Source: Billgrantia pellis
Lineage (GTDB): Bacteria > Pseudomonadota > Gammaproteobacteria > Pseudomonadales > Halomonadaceae
Length of the DNA: 64,000 nt
Direction of reading: 5' to 3'
NCBI RefSeq assembly: GCF_008297955.1
Contig: NZ_VTPY01000001.1
Coordinates: forward strand, 496,001-560,000
Under the pieces are notes generated by a model. That model saw only the letters and a list, made by a program, of their open reading frames with translations. It searched no databases and was not told the DNA's origin. The position numbers and the translations under genes are program-made. Numbering within the stretch: the stretch's first letter is position 1; the number at the start of each line of letters is the position of its first letter. Positions 62,466 to 64,000 of this stretch are shown piece by piece.

Positions 62466-63827
62466 TCAAGCGCTATAAAAGTCCATGAACTTCACCGGCT
62501 GACTTTCCTCGATCACTTCCGCCCACAGGTCATACTCATCGGCATTCGTCACCCGGGCCCGAACCACGTCGCCGGGACGCAGGGGACGCTTGGATTCCAG
62601 GAATACCATGCCGTCGATCTCGGGGGCATCGGCTTCGCTGCGGCCGATGGGGCCGTCCTCGTCGACCTCGTCCACCAGTACCTCGATCTCACGGCCGATC
62701 TTACGTTCGAGGCGGGCGGCGGATATCTGCTGCTGGTGCGCCATGAAGCGCTCCCAGCGCGCCTGTTTCACCTCGTCAGGTACCGGGGCCAGGCCCAGCT
62801 CGTTGGCCGGTGCGCCCTCCACCGGTGAGTACGGGAAGCAACCCACGCGATCGAGCTGCGCTTCGCTCAGCCAGTCGAGCAGGTACTGAAAGTCCTCTTC
62901 GCTCTCGCCGGGGAAGCCGACAATGAAGGTAGAGCGGATGGTCAGTTCGGGGCATACCTCGCGCCAGCGCTTGATGCGCTCGAGCGTCCGGTCCTCGTAG
63001 GCGGGGCGCTTCATCGCCTTGAGCACCTTGGGGCTGGCATGTTGGAAGGGAATGTCCAGATAGGGCAGGATCTTGCCCTCCGCCATCAACGGGATCAATT
63101 CGTCCACGTGGGGGTAGGGATACACATAGTGCAGGCGAACGCGAATGCCGAGCTCGGAGAGCGCCTCGCACAGCTCGGTGAGACGCGTCCTGATCTCGCG
63201 GCCACGCCACTCACCGGCAGCGTAGCGGAGGTCCACACCGTAGGCGCTGGTGTCCTGGGAGATGACCAGCAGTTCCTTTACGCCGGCTTTCGCCAGTCCT
63301 TCGGCCTCCTTCAGCACGTCACCGACCGGCCGGCTGACCAATTTGCCGCGCATGGAGGGAATGATGCAGAAACTGCAGGAGTGGTTGCAGCCCTCGGAGA
63401 TCTTCAAGTAGGCGTAATGGCGCGGTGTCAGCTTGACGCCCTGCGGCGGCACCAGATCGATACGCGGATCATGATCTTGCCTGCGTGGTGCGGCCTCGTG
63501 CACCGCGCCGACCACACGCTCGTACTGCTGCGGGCCGGTCACGGCCAGCACGCTTGGGTGAACGTCGCGAATGGCGCCTTCATCCACGCCCATGCAACCG
63601 GTCACGATCACCTTACCGTTTTCGGCTATCGCTTCGCCAATGGCATCAAGCGACTCGGCCTTGGCGCTGTCTATGAAGCCGCAGGTGTTGACCACCACCA
63701 CATCGGCATCGTCGTAGCTGGGCACGATCTCGTAGCCTTCGGTGCGCAACTGGGTCAGGATGCGCTCGGAATCCACCAGCGCCTTGGGGCAACCCAGCGA
63801 GACGAAACCGACCTTGGGTGTGGACAT
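62466..63827 (-). CDS. rimO: ribosomal protein S12 methylthiotransferase RimO
   Basis: The start at ATG 63827 has AGAGGT upstream and gives 453 residues (E. coli 441). The N-terminal MTTase domain binds a [4Fe-4S] cluster with C13, C49 and C78. The radical SAM motif is C147-x3-C151-x2-C154 (GCNHSCSFC). A C-terminal TRAM domain ([19 protein letters not shown]) completes it. It adds a methylthio group to an Asp of S12. In this window it is convergent with higBA. It probably forms its own transcription unit; 173 bases upstream to the window end show no gene. Confidence 0.97.
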   Translation of the reverse strand: MSTPKVGFVSLGCPKALVDSERILTQLRTEGYEIVPSYDDADVVVVNTCGFIDSAKAESLDAIGEAIAENGKVIVTGCMGVDEGAIRDVHPSVLAVTGPQQYERVVGAVHEAAPRRQDHDPRIDLVPPQGVKLTPRHYAYLKISEGCNHSCSFCIIPSMRGKLVSRPVGDVLKEAEGLAKAGVKELLVISQDTSAYGVDLRYAAGEWRGREIRTRLTELCEALSELGIRVRLHYVYPYPHVDELIPLMAEGKILPYLDIPFQHASPKVLKAMKRPAYEDRTLERIKRWREVCPELTIRSTFIVGFPGESEEDFQYLLDWLSEAQLDRVGCFPYSPVEGAPANELGLAPVPDEVKQARWERFMAHQQQISAARLERKIGREIEVLVDEVDEDGPIGRSEADAPEIDGMVFLESKRPLRPGDVVRARVTNADEYDLWAEVIEESQPVKFMDFYSA

Positions 63828-64000
63828 GCAGTACCTCTTGAAATGAAAAGCCAATGCCTGTGCGTGCGAATCGCTGGTTCCTCGCGCCTTGCGACCCACA
63901 GGGATGTGGGAAGTGCGTTGGTTCGTCTGGAACGAACCTGGCCACTTCATCTCGCTCGACGATTTGCCTAGCGTTGGCGAACAATTAAGGGGGCGAGCGA

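Overview
The window is a high-GC gammaproteobacterial chromosome segment, most likely from Halomonas or a close relative in the Halomonadaceae. Pointers are the high GC, the acidic proteins, the fused tyrA-aroA gene next to serC, pheA, cmk and rpsA, and the mix of Pseudomonas-like gene orders. It is mostly core chromosome. I see no rRNA, tRNA, insertion sequence or CRISPR array.

Layout. 1-2 kb: the end of an XRE-type repressor, a small unknown ORF and a degenerate EAL/HDOD protein. 2.1-7.5 kb (minus): a translationally coupled signalling operon made of a CheY-like regulator, a membrane-anchored PAS/DEDDh-exonuclease protein, a 66-residue two-TM peptide and a sodium/solute-symporter-type histidine kinase. 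7.9-11 kb (plus): a CstA-family permease, a cory-CC-star protein and an ArsA/Get3-like ATPase. 11-16.3 kb (minus): nth, a soluble RnfB-like ferredoxin protein, a CHASE4-type diguanylate cyclase and metG. 16.4-26.6 kb (plus): a YetF-like membrane protein, a small lipoprotein, a secreted hydrolase, mepA, polB and an RND efflux pair. 26.5-31.8 kb (minus): a divergent class A penicillin-binding protein, thiI and a small unknown protein.

32-47.5 kb is a complete Lap-type biofilm adhesion locus. It has an outer-membrane TolC-OmpA-SPOR fusion (LapE-like), LapB ATPase, LapC adaptor, a LuxR-type regulator, a 1591-residue RTX/VWA adhesin with a LapG-cleavable N-terminal module, two small hypotheticals, LapD and LapG. 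In the known Lap pathway, high c-di-GMP binds LapD, LapD sequesters the periplasmic protease LapG, and the adhesin stays anchored in the outer-membrane pore. Low c-di-GMP frees LapG to cut the adhesin at its TAAG site. All three transcription units of this locus are preceded by a similar 17-18 bp palindrome, which could be the operator of the LuxR-type regulator encoded within it.

47.5-50.9 kb (minus): the overlapping trio rdgC, a PlsC-like acyltransferase and a cation diffusion facilitator. 51-61.7 kb (plus): a thioesterase, gyrA, a palindromic intergenic repeat element, serC, pheA, tyrA-aroA, cmk and rpsA, giving serine and aromatic amino-acid synthesis plus replication and translation functions. 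61.7-62.4 kb: a higBA toxin-antitoxin pair with a clear operator palindrome. 62.5-63.8 kb (minus): rimO.

Best leads for something undescribed are the CstA/cory-CC-star/ArsA trio, the exonuclease-histidine kinase operon, the TolC-OmpA-SPOR fusion with its shared palindromes, and the gyrA-serC repeat element.
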